The notes under the pieces are model-generated. The model ran no database searches. It saw only the letters and a list, made by a program, of their open reading frames with translations, and had not been told where the DNA came from. DNA of 64,000 nt from JAAYJK01 sp964501655 (lineage in GTDB: Bacteria; Bacillota; Syntrophomonadia; Syntrophomonadales; Syntrophomonadaceae): positions 1 to 64,000 of the forward strand of contig CAZCTN010000007.1 of NCBI GenBank assembly GCA_964501655.1, written 5' to 3'. Positions 26,198 to 35,657 of this stretch are shown piece by piece (the stretch's first letter is position 1; every line of letters begins with the position of its first letter). The position numbers and the translations under genes are program-made.

Positions 26198-27367
26198 ATG
26201 ATGCAGGAAAGGCTGGAAGAGGGGCAAGGATTATATCTGCATATACCCTTTTGTCTTAAGAAGTGCAGCTACTGCGATTTCTATTCTCTGCCTGCCTCGA
26301 GTGCAATTATAGACCGCTATGGTCGGGCTCTGGAAAAGGAACTGGCATTTAAAGCTCTCAGTTACGGGAGCATGCCGGTGAATACCTTGTATCTGGGCGG
26401 AGGGACTCCCAGCCTGTTATCGGCTCAGGCTTTGGGGAGTATAATGGATAGTATAAAAGCCTGCTGGGAACTGGATGAGCAGGCCGAGATATCCCTGGAG
26501 GCCAACCCGGCCACTTTGGATGAGGGGCGGCTGCAATCTATCCGGGAAGCCGGGTTTAACCGAATTTCTCTGGGGGTTCAGAGCTTCCAGGATCAGGAAC
26601 TGAAGATTCTGGGTCGTTCTCACAGCGCCCAGGATGCCCGGGACAGCATTGAAATGATTAAGGACAGCGGGCTTAGCAATTTCAACCTGGATTTAATTTA
26701 TGGAATACCGGGGCAAACTATTAGCAAATGGCAGGAGAATCTGGCTCAAGCCCTGGGAGCAGAACCTGCTCATATATCCGTATATTTGCTGCAGTTGGAC
26801 GAACAGACTCCGCTGGCCCGGGACATCAGGTCCGGCTATTTCCAACTCAGCAGTGAAGACAGGGAAGCCGAGATGTATGATCTGGCGGTAAAAATGATTG
26901 AAGAGGCCGGCTTGGTTCAATACGAGCTCTCCAATTTCGCTCGTCCGGGGCAGGAATGCCGTCATAACCTGGGATACTGGCGGGCCAGGGAGTATGTAGG
27001 GATTGGCGCCGGTGCAGTATCCTTCAAAGCTGGTGGCCGCTTCCTTAACCAAAGAAATCTGGTCGGCTACCTGGAGAAGCTGGAAAAGGAGCAGGAGCCT
27101 GAGACCGAAGAACTTGAAAGGATGGAGCGGGCGGAACTGGCAGCTGACGCCATAATCCTGGGACTGAGGTTGTGTGAGGGAATCAACCTGGAAGACTTTG
27201 TCCATCGCTACGGCATAAATATCCTGGAGCATTACCGGGATATCGTTGAAGAGTATACGGGCAGGCAGTTACTGACATTAAACAACGGCTGGCTGCGCTT
27301 GAGCAGGCAGGCTTATTTTGTGTCGAACCAGGTTATTTGCCACTTTATGCCGGATTTAGAGTCTTGA
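26198..27367 (+). CDS. hemW: Radical SAM heme chaperone HemW
   Basis: A 389-aa radical SAM protein with the cluster motif C19-x3-C23-x2-C26 followed by DF. HemN coproporphyrinogen oxidases have a fourth Cys (CxC) here, so the F places this in the HemW heme-chaperone group rather than HemN. LYLGGGTPSLL and GIPGQT segments and a C-terminal HemN-C-like region are present. It starts at ATG 26198 with GGAGGAGGCGG upstream. Its stop codon lies inside the hrcA promoter -35 box. Confidence 0.93.
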   Translation: MMQERLEEGQGLYLHIPFCLKKCSYCDFYSLPASSAIIDRYGRALEKELAFKALSYGSMPVNTLYLGGGTPSLLSAQALGSIMDSIKACWELDEQAEISLEANPATLDEGRLQSIREAGFNRISLGVQSFQDQELKILGRSHSAQDARDSIEMIKDSGLSNFNLDLIYGIPGQTISKWQENLAQALGAEPAHISVYLLQLDEQTPLARDIRSGYFQLSSEDREAEMYDLAVKMIEEAGLVQYELSNFARPGQECRHNLGYWRAREYVGIGAGAVSFKAGGRFLNQRNLVGYLEKLEKEQEPETEELERMERAELAADAIILGLRLCEGINLEDFVHRYGINILEHYRDIVEEYTGRQLLTLNNGWLRLSRQAYFVSNQVICHFMPDLES

Positions 27368-27392
27368 CAATACTTACTGCAGGTGCTATTTT
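27364..27392 (+). promoter_or_regulatory. Promoter of the hrcA heat-shock operon
   Basis: A perfect TTGACA (27364-27369), overlapping the hemW stop, and TATTTT (27387-27392) are spaced by 17 bp. The CIRCE operator follows 14 bp downstream. Confidence 0.8.
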
Positions 27393-27406
27393 TTAATAAA
27401 TACTCA

Positions 27407-27433
27407 TTAGCACTCAACTCGCGAGAGTGCTAA
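27407..27433 (+). promoter_or_regulatory. CIRCE operator (HrcA binding site)
   Basis: TTAGCACTC-N9-GAGTGCTAA matches the CIRCE consensus at every arm position. It overlaps the expected transcription start of hrcA, where bound HrcA would block the promoter. No second CIRCE is seen before grpE, dnaK or dnaJ. Confidence 0.97.
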
Positions 27434-27452
27434 CAGGTGGGTGAGTCATAAT

Positions 27453-28481
27453 ATGGGTTTAGACAATAGAAAAAGCCAGATATTGGAATCTATTATCCGG
27501 GATTATGTGGAAACAGCTGAGCCGGTGGGTTCACGGTCAGTAGTAAAGAAGCATAATCTTAGGATAAGTGCGGCCACGGTTAGGAATGAGATGGCAGACC
27601 TGGAGGAGATGGGATACCTGGAACAGCCTCACACTTCTGCCGGCAGAATACCATCCCAAATGGGCTTTCGGTATTATGTGGACTGCATGATGCAAAAGGA
27701 AACCCTGGACGATTCTGAGCTGGAATTGCTGCACCATATTTTGAATGAGAATATGGGCGAATGGAGCAATATTGTTAGTAAAGTAGGCAACTTTTTGTCG
27801 CAGATAACCAATTATGCCTCATTCGTCATCGTCCCTTCCATCAAACTGAGCGAATTTAAGAACATACAGATCATACCCATCACTGATGGGACTGCTGTAT
27901 TGCTGGTAGTTACTGATGTTGGAGTCTTGATGCACCGCAAGATAGAAGTGCCGGCCTCGATTACCGGTGAGGAATTGCAGCTGATAGGAAGAATATTTAC
28001 CCGGGTTTTGTCAGGTACCCGTTTAGAAGAGATGAGACGCAATGAACTTCAGGCTTTGAGGGAAGAATTGAAAAATCGGAGGAAGGTTATCGATACAGTG
28101 CTTGAAGAGGTAGATATTATGATGCATGGATGCCGGGATGAGAGTGTTATTATCAGCGGAGCCTTAAATATTCTTAACGAGCCGGAATTCAAGGACCTGG
28201 ATAAATTAAAACGGATATTGACCATACTGGAAGAAGATATATTGTTAAAAAGGATTCTTCCGGATACTATCAGTGAGGACGTAAATATCACTATCGGCAA
28301 GGAGAACAAGGCTGAAGACATAAAAGAGATGAGTCTGGTAGTAGCCGGTTATAATAATTTCGGTGAAATGGGGAAAATCGGAGTTATTGGTCCGGTCAGA
28401 ATGGAGTACTGGAAGGCAGCTGGAACCGTTGAATCGCTGCGCAATATCCTGGATCAAATATTAAGTAAAAGGTATTTTTAA
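27453..28481 (+). CDS. hrcA: Heat-inducible transcription repressor HrcA
   Basis: The repressor of class I heat-shock genes; it needs GroE to fold and binds CIRCE. The 342-aa product has an N-terminal winged helix (residues 1-75, with SRSVVKKHNLRISAATVRNEMADLEEMGYLEQPHTSAGRIPS) and a C-terminal GAF-like domain. ATG 27453 is preferred; an in-frame GTG at 27441 directly abuts the AGGTGG site. It is first in hrcA-grpE-dnaK-dnaJ and is probably autoregulated. Confidence 0.96.
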   Translation: MGLDNRKSQILESIIRDYVETAEPVGSRSVVKKHNLRISAATVRNEMADLEEMGYLEQPHTSAGRIPSQMGFRYYVDCMMQKETLDDSELELLHHILNENMGEWSNIVSKVGNFLSQITNYASFVIVPSIKLSEFKNIQIIPITDGTAVLLVVTDVGVLMHRKIEVPASITGEELQLIGRIFTRVLSGTRLEEMRRNELQALREELKNRRKVIDTVLEEVDIMMHGCRDESVIISGALNILNEPEFKDLDKLKRILTILEEDILLKRILPDTISEDVNITIGKENKAEDIKEMSLVVAGYNNFGEMGKIGVIGPVRMEYWKAAGTVESLRNILDQILSKRYF

Positions 28482-28588
28482 GTAATGCAGGGCTGGGAAC
28501 GGTCAAGGTGTTTTTGCTGGACCTGGGATCAACGAAGCAATGAGGCGGCCAATGGCAAATAGATTCTTATGTGAACTGAGGTGATACT

Positions 28589-29128
28589 TTGGAGGAGAAG
28601 GACATTAATATGAAAACCTGCCCCGGTGATGCAAGGCAGGAGGATCAGGATACAGCTATCCAGGAGCAAGAGGCTTTACTGAATGAGGTTGAGCAGTTAA
28701 AGGGAGAGGTAAAGAATAACCATGATCTTTATCTGCGGGCCTTGGCTGAAGCGGAAAATACCCGTAAGAGAACAGCCCGAGAGCGGGAAGAATATATTAA
28801 ATTTGCCGCGCTGCCATTGCTGAAAAAACTGCTGGCAGTTATAGACGATCTGGACAGAGCAGTTGATATGTATGATCCTGAACAGAGCCCGGAAGCTCTG
28901 ATAAAAGGGGTTGAAATGATAAGCAACCGGATGAAGGAAATTGTAGAGCAAGAAGGGGCTCAGGCTCTTGATGCGTTGGGGCAGCCTTTTGATCCGCAAT
29001 ATCATCAGCCCCTGGCCATAGAACAGAACAGCAGTTATCCGGAAAACACGGTTATCGAAGAACTGCAAAAGGGATATGTTATGCATGGCCGGGTTATCAG
29101 ACCCAGTCTGGTGAAGGTAAGCAATTGA
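28589..29128 (+). CDS. grpE: Nucleotide exchange factor GrpE
   Basis: GrpE releases ADP from DnaK. The 179-aa product has an acidic N-terminus, a long coiled coil (about residues 30-70), and a C-terminal beta domain ending with HGRVIRPSLVKVS. The segment YLRALAEAENTRKRTAREREE is typical. The start may be TTG 28589 (AGGTGAT upstream) or ATG 28610 (GGAGGAGAAGG upstream). It lies between hrcA and dnaK in the standard order. Confidence 0.95.
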   Translation: MEEKDINMKTCPGDARQEDQDTAIQEQEALLNEVEQLKGEVKNNHDLYLRALAEAENTRKRTAREREEYIKFAALPLLKKLLAVIDDLDRAVDMYDPEQSPEALIKGVEMISNRMKEIVEQEGAQALDALGQPFDPQYHQPLAIEQNSSYPENTVIEELQKGYVMHGRVIRPSLVKVSN

Positions 29129-29176
29129 CAATAAAAGGGTAATTAATATATTGGTATAGATTTTGGAGGTGTTGAA

Positions 29177-30991
29177 ATGAGCAGGGTGGTTGGAATCGAC
29201 CTGGGAACAACCAATTCATGTATTGCTATTATGGAGGGAAAAGAGGCACGGGTTATAACCAATGCCGAGGGGGAAAGAACTACTCCGTCAGTGGTGGGCT
29301 TTTCCAAAACCGGAGAGAGACTGGTGGGAAGAGTGGCCAAGCGACAGGCCGTAACTAATCCGGAAAGAACCATTGTGTCAATCAAGAGAAAAATGGGTAC
29401 GGATTATAGTGTTGAAATAGATCAGAAGAAGTATTCCCCGCAAGAGATTTCGGCTATGGTGTTGCAGAAACTGAAGACAGATGCCGAAGCCTATTTGGGA
29501 GAGAAGATAACCCAGGCGGTCATTACTGTGCCGGCTTACTTTACCGATTCACAGCGGCAGGCTACCAAAGATGCCGGCAAGATAGCCGGTCTGGAGGTTC
29601 TGAGGATAATAAATGAACCTACCGCAGCGGCTCTGGCTTACGGCCTGGACAAAGAGAATATGCAGACTATACTGGTGTTTGACTTGGGCGGCGGCACCTT
29701 TGATGTCTCTATTTTGGAAATTGGAGACGGAGTATTTGAGGTTAAAGCTACCAGTGGAAACAACCGCCTGGGAGGGGATGATTTTGACGACAAAATCATC
29801 AACTGGCTGGTGGAGGAGTTCAAAAAAGACAACGGAGTAGATCTGAGAAATGATAAAATGGCTATGCACAGATTAAAGGAAGCTGCAGAAAAGGCCAAAC
29901 ATGAGTTGTCCGGAGTCATGAGCACCGATATAAATATTCCATATATTACAGCTACCCAGGAAGGCCCCCTGCATTTGGAGCGCAGCTTAACCCGGGCCAG
30001 ATTTGATGAGATGACCGCCGATCTGGTAGAAAAAACCATGGGACCTACCCGTCAGGCTATGAAGGACTCGGGCTTAAAACCGGAACAGATTGATAAGATT
30101 ATTCTGGTGGGAGGATCGACCAGGATACCCGCAGTACAGGATGCAGTGAAGAGTTTTATTGGCAAAGAACCTTTTAAAGGAATTAATCCTGATGAGGTAG
30201 TAGCCGTAGGGGCGGCCATACAGGCTGGGGTTCTGGCCGGTGAAGTTACTGATGTGGTGTTGCTGGATGTAACCCCCCTGTCCCTGGGAATAGAAACCCT
30301 GGGCGGTGTGTTTACCAGGATAATTGAAAGAAATACTACCATCCCAACCTCCAAGAGCCAAATATTCACCACTGCTTCTGATAATCAGCCTTCAGTGGAT
30401 GTACATGTGCTGCAGGGAGAAAGGAAAATGGCCTCTAATAATGTAACCCTGGGCCGTTTCCAATTAAGTGGGATACCTCCTGCTCCCCGTGGTTTACCCC
30501 AGATTGAGGTTAAGTTCGACATTGACGTTAATGGTATTGTCAATGTTACTGCTAAAGACCTGGCCACTAACAAAGAACATACTATAACCATAACCTCTTC
30601 CAGTGGCCTGAGTGATGACGAAATCGAACGGATGGTCAAAGACGCGGAAAAATATGCGGATGAGGATGAAAAGCGGCTGGAAGAAATCGAAGCCCGGAAT
30701 GCTGCCGACAGCATGATATACCAGAGCGATAAAACCTTGAAAGAAAGTTCAGAGCAAATTGACGATGAACTGAAACAGGAACTGGAAGCAGCCCGGGATG
30801 AACTGAAGAAGACCCTGGAGGGCAATGATGTAGACAGCATTAAGTCGGCTACCGAGGCGCTGACCCAGGTATTCCATAAAATAAGTGCCAAGTTGTACGA
30901 GCAGGCCAACCCCCAGGGAGAGGGCACCGGTAATACCGGTTCAGAAGATGTTTTCGATGCAGACTATGATATTACCGATGAGGAAAAATAA
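29177..30991 (+). CDS. dnaK: Chaperone protein DnaK (Hsp70)
   Basis: A 604-aa Hsp70 with the ATPase signatures IDLGTTNSC near the N-terminus, VFDLGGGTFDVSILEI at about 165-185 and ILVGGSTRIPAVQ near 310-320, then the substrate-binding domain and an acidic C-terminal lid. The lid ends in EDVFDADYDITDEEK, close to the usual DnaK tail. GGAGGTG precedes ATG 29177. It is expressed from the CIRCE-controlled hrcA operon, but an additional start before dnaJ is possible (see 31015-31170). Confidence 0.98.
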   Translation: MSRVVGIDLGTTNSCIAIMEGKEARVITNAEGERTTPSVVGFSKTGERLVGRVAKRQAVTNPERTIVSIKRKMGTDYSVEIDQKKYSPQEISAMVLQKLKTDAEAYLGEKITQAVITVPAYFTDSQRQATKDAGKIAGLEVLRIINEPTAAALAYGLDKENMQTILVFDLGGGTFDVSILEIGDGVFEVKATSGNNRLGGDDFDDKIINWLVEEFKKDNGVDLRNDKMAMHRLKEAAEKAKHELSGVMSTDINIPYITATQEGPLHLERSLTRARFDEMTADLVEKTMGPTRQAMKDSGLKPEQIDKIILVGGSTRIPAVQDAVKSFIGKEPFKGINPDEVVAVGAAIQAGVLAGEVTDVVLLDVTPLSLGIETLGGVFTRIIERNTTIPTSKSQIFTTASDNQPSVDVHVLQGERKMASNNVTLGRFQLSGIPPAPRGLPQIEVKFDIDVNGIVNVTAKDLATNKEHTITITSSSGLSDDEIERMVKDAEKYADEDEKRLEEIEARNAADSMIYQSDKTLKESSEQIDDELKQELEAARDELKKTLEGNDVDSIKSATEALTQVFHKISAKLYEQANPQGEGTGNTGSEDVFDADYDITDEEK

Positions 30992-31081
30992 TTTTATGAT
31001 GTAAATAGAGCGAGTACAGAGTATAATATTGAAATAGGATTTTATTCTGAGTTAGTTTTGGTCGGCCAGCAGCTGGCATAG

Positions 31082-31160
31082 CATCGGGGGTTAATCCCGA
31101 TGGCAAATTAACCGGAAAGTTACCGAGCCCGGGAGCAGTTGATGCTTCCGGGTTTGCCCG
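31082..31160 (+). promoter_or_regulatory. Structured dnaK-dnaJ intergenic RNA
   Basis: The 188-bp gap is rich in inverted repeats: GCCAGC-A-GCTGGC at about 31064-31076, CATCGGG/CCCGATG (31082-31102), and CCCGGGAGCA/TGCTTCCGGG. The right arm of the last can alternatively pair as CCGGG-TTTG-CCCGG. A TATAAT box stands at about 31023-31028. The element may set dnaJ levels relative to dnaK. Confidence 0.5.
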
Positions 31161-31179
31161 GCTAGGAAGGTGGAGAAAA

Positions 31180-32319
31180 ATGTCTTCTAAACGTGATCTG
31201 TATAAGATCCTGCAGATATCCAGTGATGCCTCTGCAGATGATATCAAGAGGGCATACAGAACAATGGCCAGAAAATATCATCCGGATGTTAATCGGGAAG
31301 ATGATGCGGCTGAGAGATTCAAGGAAATCAGTGAAGCCTATGAAATACTAAGTGATCCCCAAAAAAGAGAAACCTATGACCGCTTTGGATATGATGCTTT
31401 CGATCCCAGCAGGAATAGCGGAGCAGGAGGATTTGGAGGTTTCGATCCCAGTGACCTGGGAGGATTTGGCGATATATTTGATATGTTTTTTGGCAGCAGC
31501 GGTGCTGGACGCAGGAATAGAAATGCGCCCAGAAAAGGCGCTGATAAAGAGCTGCGTCTGGATATAGAATTTGAAGATGCAGTCTTTGGCCTGGAAAAAG
31601 AGATCGAGATAACCCGGGTGGAACAGTGTGACAAATGCGGCGGCAGCGGAGCTGAACCCGGAACGAAGATAAAAGATTGTCCTGAGTGCAAAGGAACCGG
31701 GCAGGTAAGAACGGTTCAGAGCACTCCCTTCGGTCGGTTTGAAACCGTAAAAACCTGTGGACGCTGCCGGGGTGAGGGCCGTTGGGCAGAGAAACCCTGC
31801 TCGGCTTGCCGGGGGAACGGGCAGATACGGAAACCACGCCGGATAAACCTGCGCATCCCGGCCGGGATAGATACCGGCTCCAGGCTCAGAATACAGGGAG
31901 AAGGGGAACACGGACAGAAAGGCGGACCTCCGGGAGATCTCTATATTACCATTGTGGTGAAGCCTCATTCTGACTTCAAACGTGAAGGCTATACTTTGAT
32001 AAATAATCTGAAAATAAACTTTGTACAGGCAGCTCTGGGCGCTGAGATAGAAATTCCTTTACTGGGGGGCTCCACCCATAATCTTAATATTCCGGAAGGA
32101 ACCCAACCGGGGGCAGTGCTGACCGTGAAGAATAAAGGGGTGCCTTATTTGAATGGACACCGACAGGGCGATTTGAAGATTGTTATTGATGTAGCCATAC
32201 CCACCCGCTTAAGCAAGAGACAGAAAGAACTCCTGGCAGCTTTCTTTGATGACGCTGAAGAGGGCAAGAGCAGCAGCAAAAAGGGATTGTTTGATAAATT
32301 TAAAGATGCCATGGGATAG
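31180..32319 (+). CDS. dnaJ: Chaperone protein DnaJ (Hsp40, type I)
   Basis: A co-chaperone that stimulates DnaK ATPase and delivers substrates. The 379-aa product has a J domain (residues 4-68) with the HPD motif in KYHPDVN, a Gly/Phe-rich linker, four zinc-finger CxxCxGxG repeats (CDKCGGSG, CPECKGTG, CGRCRGEG, CSACRGNG) and C-terminal peptide-binding domains. All features of a type I DnaJ are intact. AGGAAGGTGG precedes ATG 31180. prmA follows after 10 bp. Confidence 0.98.
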   Translation: MSSKRDLYKILQISSDASADDIKRAYRTMARKYHPDVNREDDAAERFKEISEAYEILSDPQKRETYDRFGYDAFDPSRNSGAGGFGGFDPSDLGGFGDIFDMFFGSSGAGRRNRNAPRKGADKELRLDIEFEDAVFGLEKEIEITRVEQCDKCGGSGAEPGTKIKDCPECKGTGQVRTVQSTPFGRFETVKTCGRCRGEGRWAEKPCSACRGNGQIRKPRRINLRIPAGIDTGSRLRIQGEGEHGQKGGPPGDLYITIVVKPHSDFKREGYTLINNLKINFVQAALGAEIEIPLLGGSTHNLNIPEGTQPGAVLTVKNKGVPYLNGHRQGDLKIVIDVAIPTRLSKRQKELLAAFFDDAEEGKSSSKKGLFDKFKDAMG

Positions 32320-32329
32320 GAGAGCAGGA

Positions 32330-33256
32330 ATGAACTGGAAAGAAGTCAGTGTTCTGACTGAGGGAGTCTGTGTTGAAGCAATATCAGGTATTTTCCACCA
32401 CCTGGGCTCAGGTGGTGTTATTATTGAGGACCCCCAGGCAGCCAGAAAATATATTAAACGAGAACCATGGGATTCCAAAGCGGTTTCTCCTGATTTTCTG
32501 GGACATGAATTTGTGGTGGTGAAAGGATATTTCCCGGAAGAAAGAAAAATCATCAATGAGTTGATGCTTAGATTAGAGGCAGTAGAGTTGAATTTTGGCA
32601 TTGAGTGCCGGGTATATATTGATGAGGTTAGAGATGAGGACTGGGAAACATCCTGGAAAAAGTATTACCATACCTTTAAAGTCGGGCAGCGCCTGGTAAT
32701 CAAGCCCTCTTGGGAGGATTATGCCGTCCAGGAGGGAGAAATAGTGATTGAGATTGATCCGGGGATGGCCTTTGGCACTGGAATACATGCATCAACCCGC
32801 TTTTGCTTGGTTTTTGCTGATGAGTACATTAAAGGGGGCGAAAAGGTGGTAGATGCAGGCTGCGGGTCGGGTATATTGTCCATCGCAGCTGCCAAATTAG
32901 GCGCCCAGTCAGTGGAAGCCATGGATATTGATGATATAGCTGTTAAAGTTGCCAGGGAGAATATAGCTTTGAACGAGCTGGAGGACGTTATACACATTCA
33001 GCAGGGCAATATTGTGGAAGTTATGGATAATATGGAAGCGGATGCAGTGCTGGCCAATATAACAGCGGAAGTAGTGGAGATGCTGCTGCCCCGGGCAGCT
33101 GAGATATTGCCGGTGGGCGGATTGTTTTTCGGCTCTGGAATAGTAGACAGCCGCTGGCCGGGAGTAAAGAAGCAACTGGAAAAATGCGGTTTTGTAATAG
33201 ACCGAGTACTTACGGATACTGATTGGGTTGGAGTAGCAGCCATTAAGAGCAAGTAA
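32330..33256 (+). CDS. prmA: Ribosomal protein L11 methyltransferase
   Basis: PrmA trimethylates L11 with S-adenosylmethionine. The 308-aa product has an N-terminal substrate-recognition domain beginning MNWKEVSVLTEGVCVEAIS and a SAM-binding domain with DPGMAFGTGIHASTR, VVDAGCGSGILSIAAAKLGA and the NITAEV motif. ATG 32330 has AGGAGA 5 bp upstream, just after the dnaJ stop. The gene follows dnaJ in many Firmicutes heat-shock operons. Confidence 0.95.
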   Translation: MNWKEVSVLTEGVCVEAISGIFHHLGSGGVIIEDPQAARKYIKREPWDSKAVSPDFLGHEFVVVKGYFPEERKIINELMLRLEAVELNFGIECRVYIDEVRDEDWETSWKKYYHTFKVGQRLVIKPSWEDYAVQEGEIVIEIDPGMAFGTGIHASTRFCLVFADEYIKGGEKVVDAGCGSGILSIAAAKLGAQSVEAMDIDDIAVKVARENIALNELEDVIHIQQGNIVEVMDNMEADAVLANITAEVVEMLLPRAAEILPVGGLFFGSGIVDSRWPGVKKQLEKCGFVIDRVLTDTDWVGVAAIKSK

Positions 33257-33388
33257 TGAACTTGGCATGAATCAGCCTGTTTGTATTTAGTGGAATACGC
33301 CACAGGGCAATTTGCAGCCTGAGGACGAATGCAGACATGATCTTTGGGGTGCCCGCCGGCCCCGCAGACAGATGGAAAGGGTGTTTTT

Positions 33389-34129
33389 ATGCACCGTTTT
33401 TTTGTGTCTCCTGGTAGCATACAGGGGGATACAGCGGTAATTGATCAGCAGGAAGCTCGGCATATTCAGATGGTTCTTCGCCTAAAGCCCGGAGACCAAA
33501 TCATATTGTTTGATGGTAGCGGTTACGAATATCTGGCCAGGCTGGAAAAAGGACAGGAAGGCCTCCAAGCTCAAATAGAGCAGCAGTCGATTAAGGAAGA
33601 TATGCCGCTTCAACTGGGTTTAATTCAGGGTATAGCCAAAGGTGACAAGATGGATAATATTATCCAGAAGGCTACTGAAATTGGGGTAAGCGTAATTTAT
33701 CCCTTGTTAACCCAGCGAACAATAGTCAAGCTGCAGGGTGACAAGGCGGGGAAAAAGGTCCAGCGATGGCAGCATATTGCCCGGGAAGCATGCAAGCAGT
33801 GCCGTCGCAATGTGATTCCGCTGATAAAACCGGTGGTGGAAATAGAACAGATCTACCAGGATATAGAAGGGTATCCGGCCTTGATGCTGTATGAAAAGGA
33901 AGAAGAACAAAATTTGCGCCAGGTTCTGAACAGTCTGAAAGAAAGCGCCCTGGCCAGTGGTAAAATATTCATTATGGTAGGCCCGGAAGGCGGCTTTTCT
34001 GAAGCAGAGGCAGAGAAAGCCTGCCGGCACGGGGTCAGAACCGCCTCTCTGGGCCCTCGTATTCTGCGTACAGAAACCGCCGGAATAGCAGCTTCCAGCA
34101 TAATTATGTATGAATACGACCTTATGTAA
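33389..34129 (+). CDS. rsmE: 16S rRNA (uracil-1498-N3)-methyltransferase
   Basis: RsmE methylates U1498 of 16S rRNA. The 246-aa SPOUT enzyme begins MHRFFVSPGS, has a PUA-like N-terminal domain with HIQMVLRLKPGDQIILFDGSG, and a knotted C-terminus with IMVGPEGGFSEAE and LGPRILRTETA, the SAM-binding knot motifs. ATG 33389 is the start, with AAAGGGTG upstream. prmA lies 132 bp before it, with no gene between. Confidence 0.95.
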   Translation: MHRFFVSPGSIQGDTAVIDQQEARHIQMVLRLKPGDQIILFDGSGYEYLARLEKGQEGLQAQIEQQSIKEDMPLQLGLIQGIAKGDKMDNIIQKATEIGVSVIYPLLTQRTIVKLQGDKAGKKVQRWQHIAREACKQCRRNVIPLIKPVVEIEQIYQDIEGYPALMLYEKEEEQNLRQVLNSLKESALASGKIFIMVGPEGGFSEAEAEKACRHGVRTASLGPRILRTETAGIAASSIIMYEYDLM

Positions 34130-34256
34130 CCGGAACTCCATAACCAGGCGAAAATGGAGTTGCCCTAAGAGTACTTGCGCTGAATAAATGGGACCTTCTT
34201 TTCCACCCGGTACCCCGAAAGGTTGGCCCCTGACCTTATGAGAGGATTAGTATTTG

Positions 34257-35540
34257 ATGAGAGTAGCTTTTCGCACCCTGGGATGCAAGGTTAACCAGGT
34301 GGAAACTGAGCAAATAAAAGAAAATTTTCTGGCTCGGGGTTATAAAGTGGTGGCTTTTACAGATAAAGCCGATATATATATTATTAACACCTGCACGGTA
34401 ACCCATATCAGCGACCGGAAATCCAGGTCTGCTGTCAGAAGGGCCGGGCGTCAGAATCCCGAGGCGGTCATTGCGGCAGTTGGATGCCTGCCCCAGGTGG
34501 ATCCTGCTCAATTGAGCACCATTGAAGGAATCAACCTGATAGTCGGCAACAGCGATAAAGAGAAGTTGGTTGATATCATTGAGGAGTACCTGGCCGAGCA
34601 GAAGGCAGATTGCAGAATTGTCACCGGTTCATTCTGCAGCGGTACGGGGCTGAATACTATTGATTATGGCTGCCCTCACCAACGAAGCCGGGGGTTCATA
34701 AAAATCCAGGACGGTTGTGAAAATTTTTGCTCGTATTGTATCGTTCCTTACGCCCGGGGTCCGGTGCGCAGCAAGACCCCCCTTGGAGTGCTGACAGAGA
34801 TCGAAAAGATGCTTGACCTGGGTTACCGGGAATTGGTTTTAACTGGAATAAACACCGGTCTTTATGGAAATGATATACCCGATTGGAATCTGGGCCGTTT
34901 AATGGAGGAAGTATTTGCCCGCATTCCCGGGCACTACAGAATCAGGCTCAGCTCCATCGAGCCGCTGGAGATAAGCAGAAGCCTGATAGATGTCGCTGCT
35001 TCTGAACCGCGATTTTGCAGGCACTTGCATATACCGTTGCAAAGTGGAAGCGATAGGATTCTGCAGGCCATGAACAGAAAATATGATCGGGTCTATTTTG
35101 CCAATTTGCTGCATGAAATCACTGGGCGGATAGAAGGCATTGCTATTACTACCGATGTTATAGTGGGTTTTCCGGGAGAGAATGAGACGGACTTTGAGCA
35201 AAGCAGGGAATTGTTGCAGGAAATGCCGGTTTATGACCTGCATGTTTTCCCCTATTCTGCTCGCAGCGGGACCCCGGCGGCCGAAATGGCAGACCAAGTG
35301 GAAGAGGCGGATAAACATCGGAGGAGTCAGCTGCTGCTTGACCTGGCCCGGGAGAAGAAGAAGCACTTTATCCAAGGATTGTATAACAGGAAGGTGGAGG
35401 TCCTGGTGGAAAAGAGGATTGAGGGCAGCACCTACCAGGGCCTAAGTGATAATTATGTTCCGATATACCTGCAATCGGAGAACGATATAACTAGGAAATT
35501 GGTGCCGGTGGTGGTGGGAGTGGATGGAACTCCGGTTTGA
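34257..35540 (+). CDS. mtaB: tRNA (t6A37) methylthiotransferase MtaB
   Basis: MtaB converts t6A37 to ms2t6A in ANN-decoding tRNAs. The 427-aa protein has an N-terminal UPF0004 domain with three cluster cysteines (C10 in TLGCKVNQ, C46 in NTCTVT, C77 in AVGCLPQ), a radical SAM domain with C154-x3-C158-x2-C161, and a C-terminal TRAM-like domain. The TLGCKVNQ opening separates MtaB from MiaB and RimO. ATG 34257 or the adjoining TTG 34254 follows GAGAGGA. It closes the heat-shock and modification cluster. Confidence 0.93.
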   Translation: MRVAFRTLGCKVNQVETEQIKENFLARGYKVVAFTDKADIYIINTCTVTHISDRKSRSAVRRAGRQNPEAVIAAVGCLPQVDPAQLSTIEGINLIVGNSDKEKLVDIIEEYLAEQKADCRIVTGSFCSGTGLNTIDYGCPHQRSRGFIKIQDGCENFCSYCIVPYARGPVRSKTPLGVLTEIEKMLDLGYRELVLTGINTGLYGNDIPDWNLGRLMEEVFARIPGHYRIRLSSIEPLEISRSLIDVAASEPRFCRHLHIPLQSGSDRILQAMNRKYDRVYFANLLHEITGRIEGIAITTDVIVGFPGENETDFEQSRELLQEMPVYDLHVFPYSARSGTPAAEMADQVEEADKHRRSQLLLDLAREKKKHFIQGLYNRKVEVLVEKRIEGSTYQGLSDNYVPIYLQSENDITRKLVPVVVGVDGTPV

Positions 35541-35657
35541 AAACTTATTTTTATCTTGACTCCGGCAGGGTTTTGGGTGACTATTAATTCGAGTAAAATA
35601 TTTTATTGGGTAAACTTTAGCCGGATTATTTTGTTATACTATAGAGGAGGTGACATA

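Noticed and set aside
30052..30927. Long minus-strand frames opposite dnaK
   Set aside because: The Ser/Leu-rich translations are typical artefacts opposite a conserved coding sequence.
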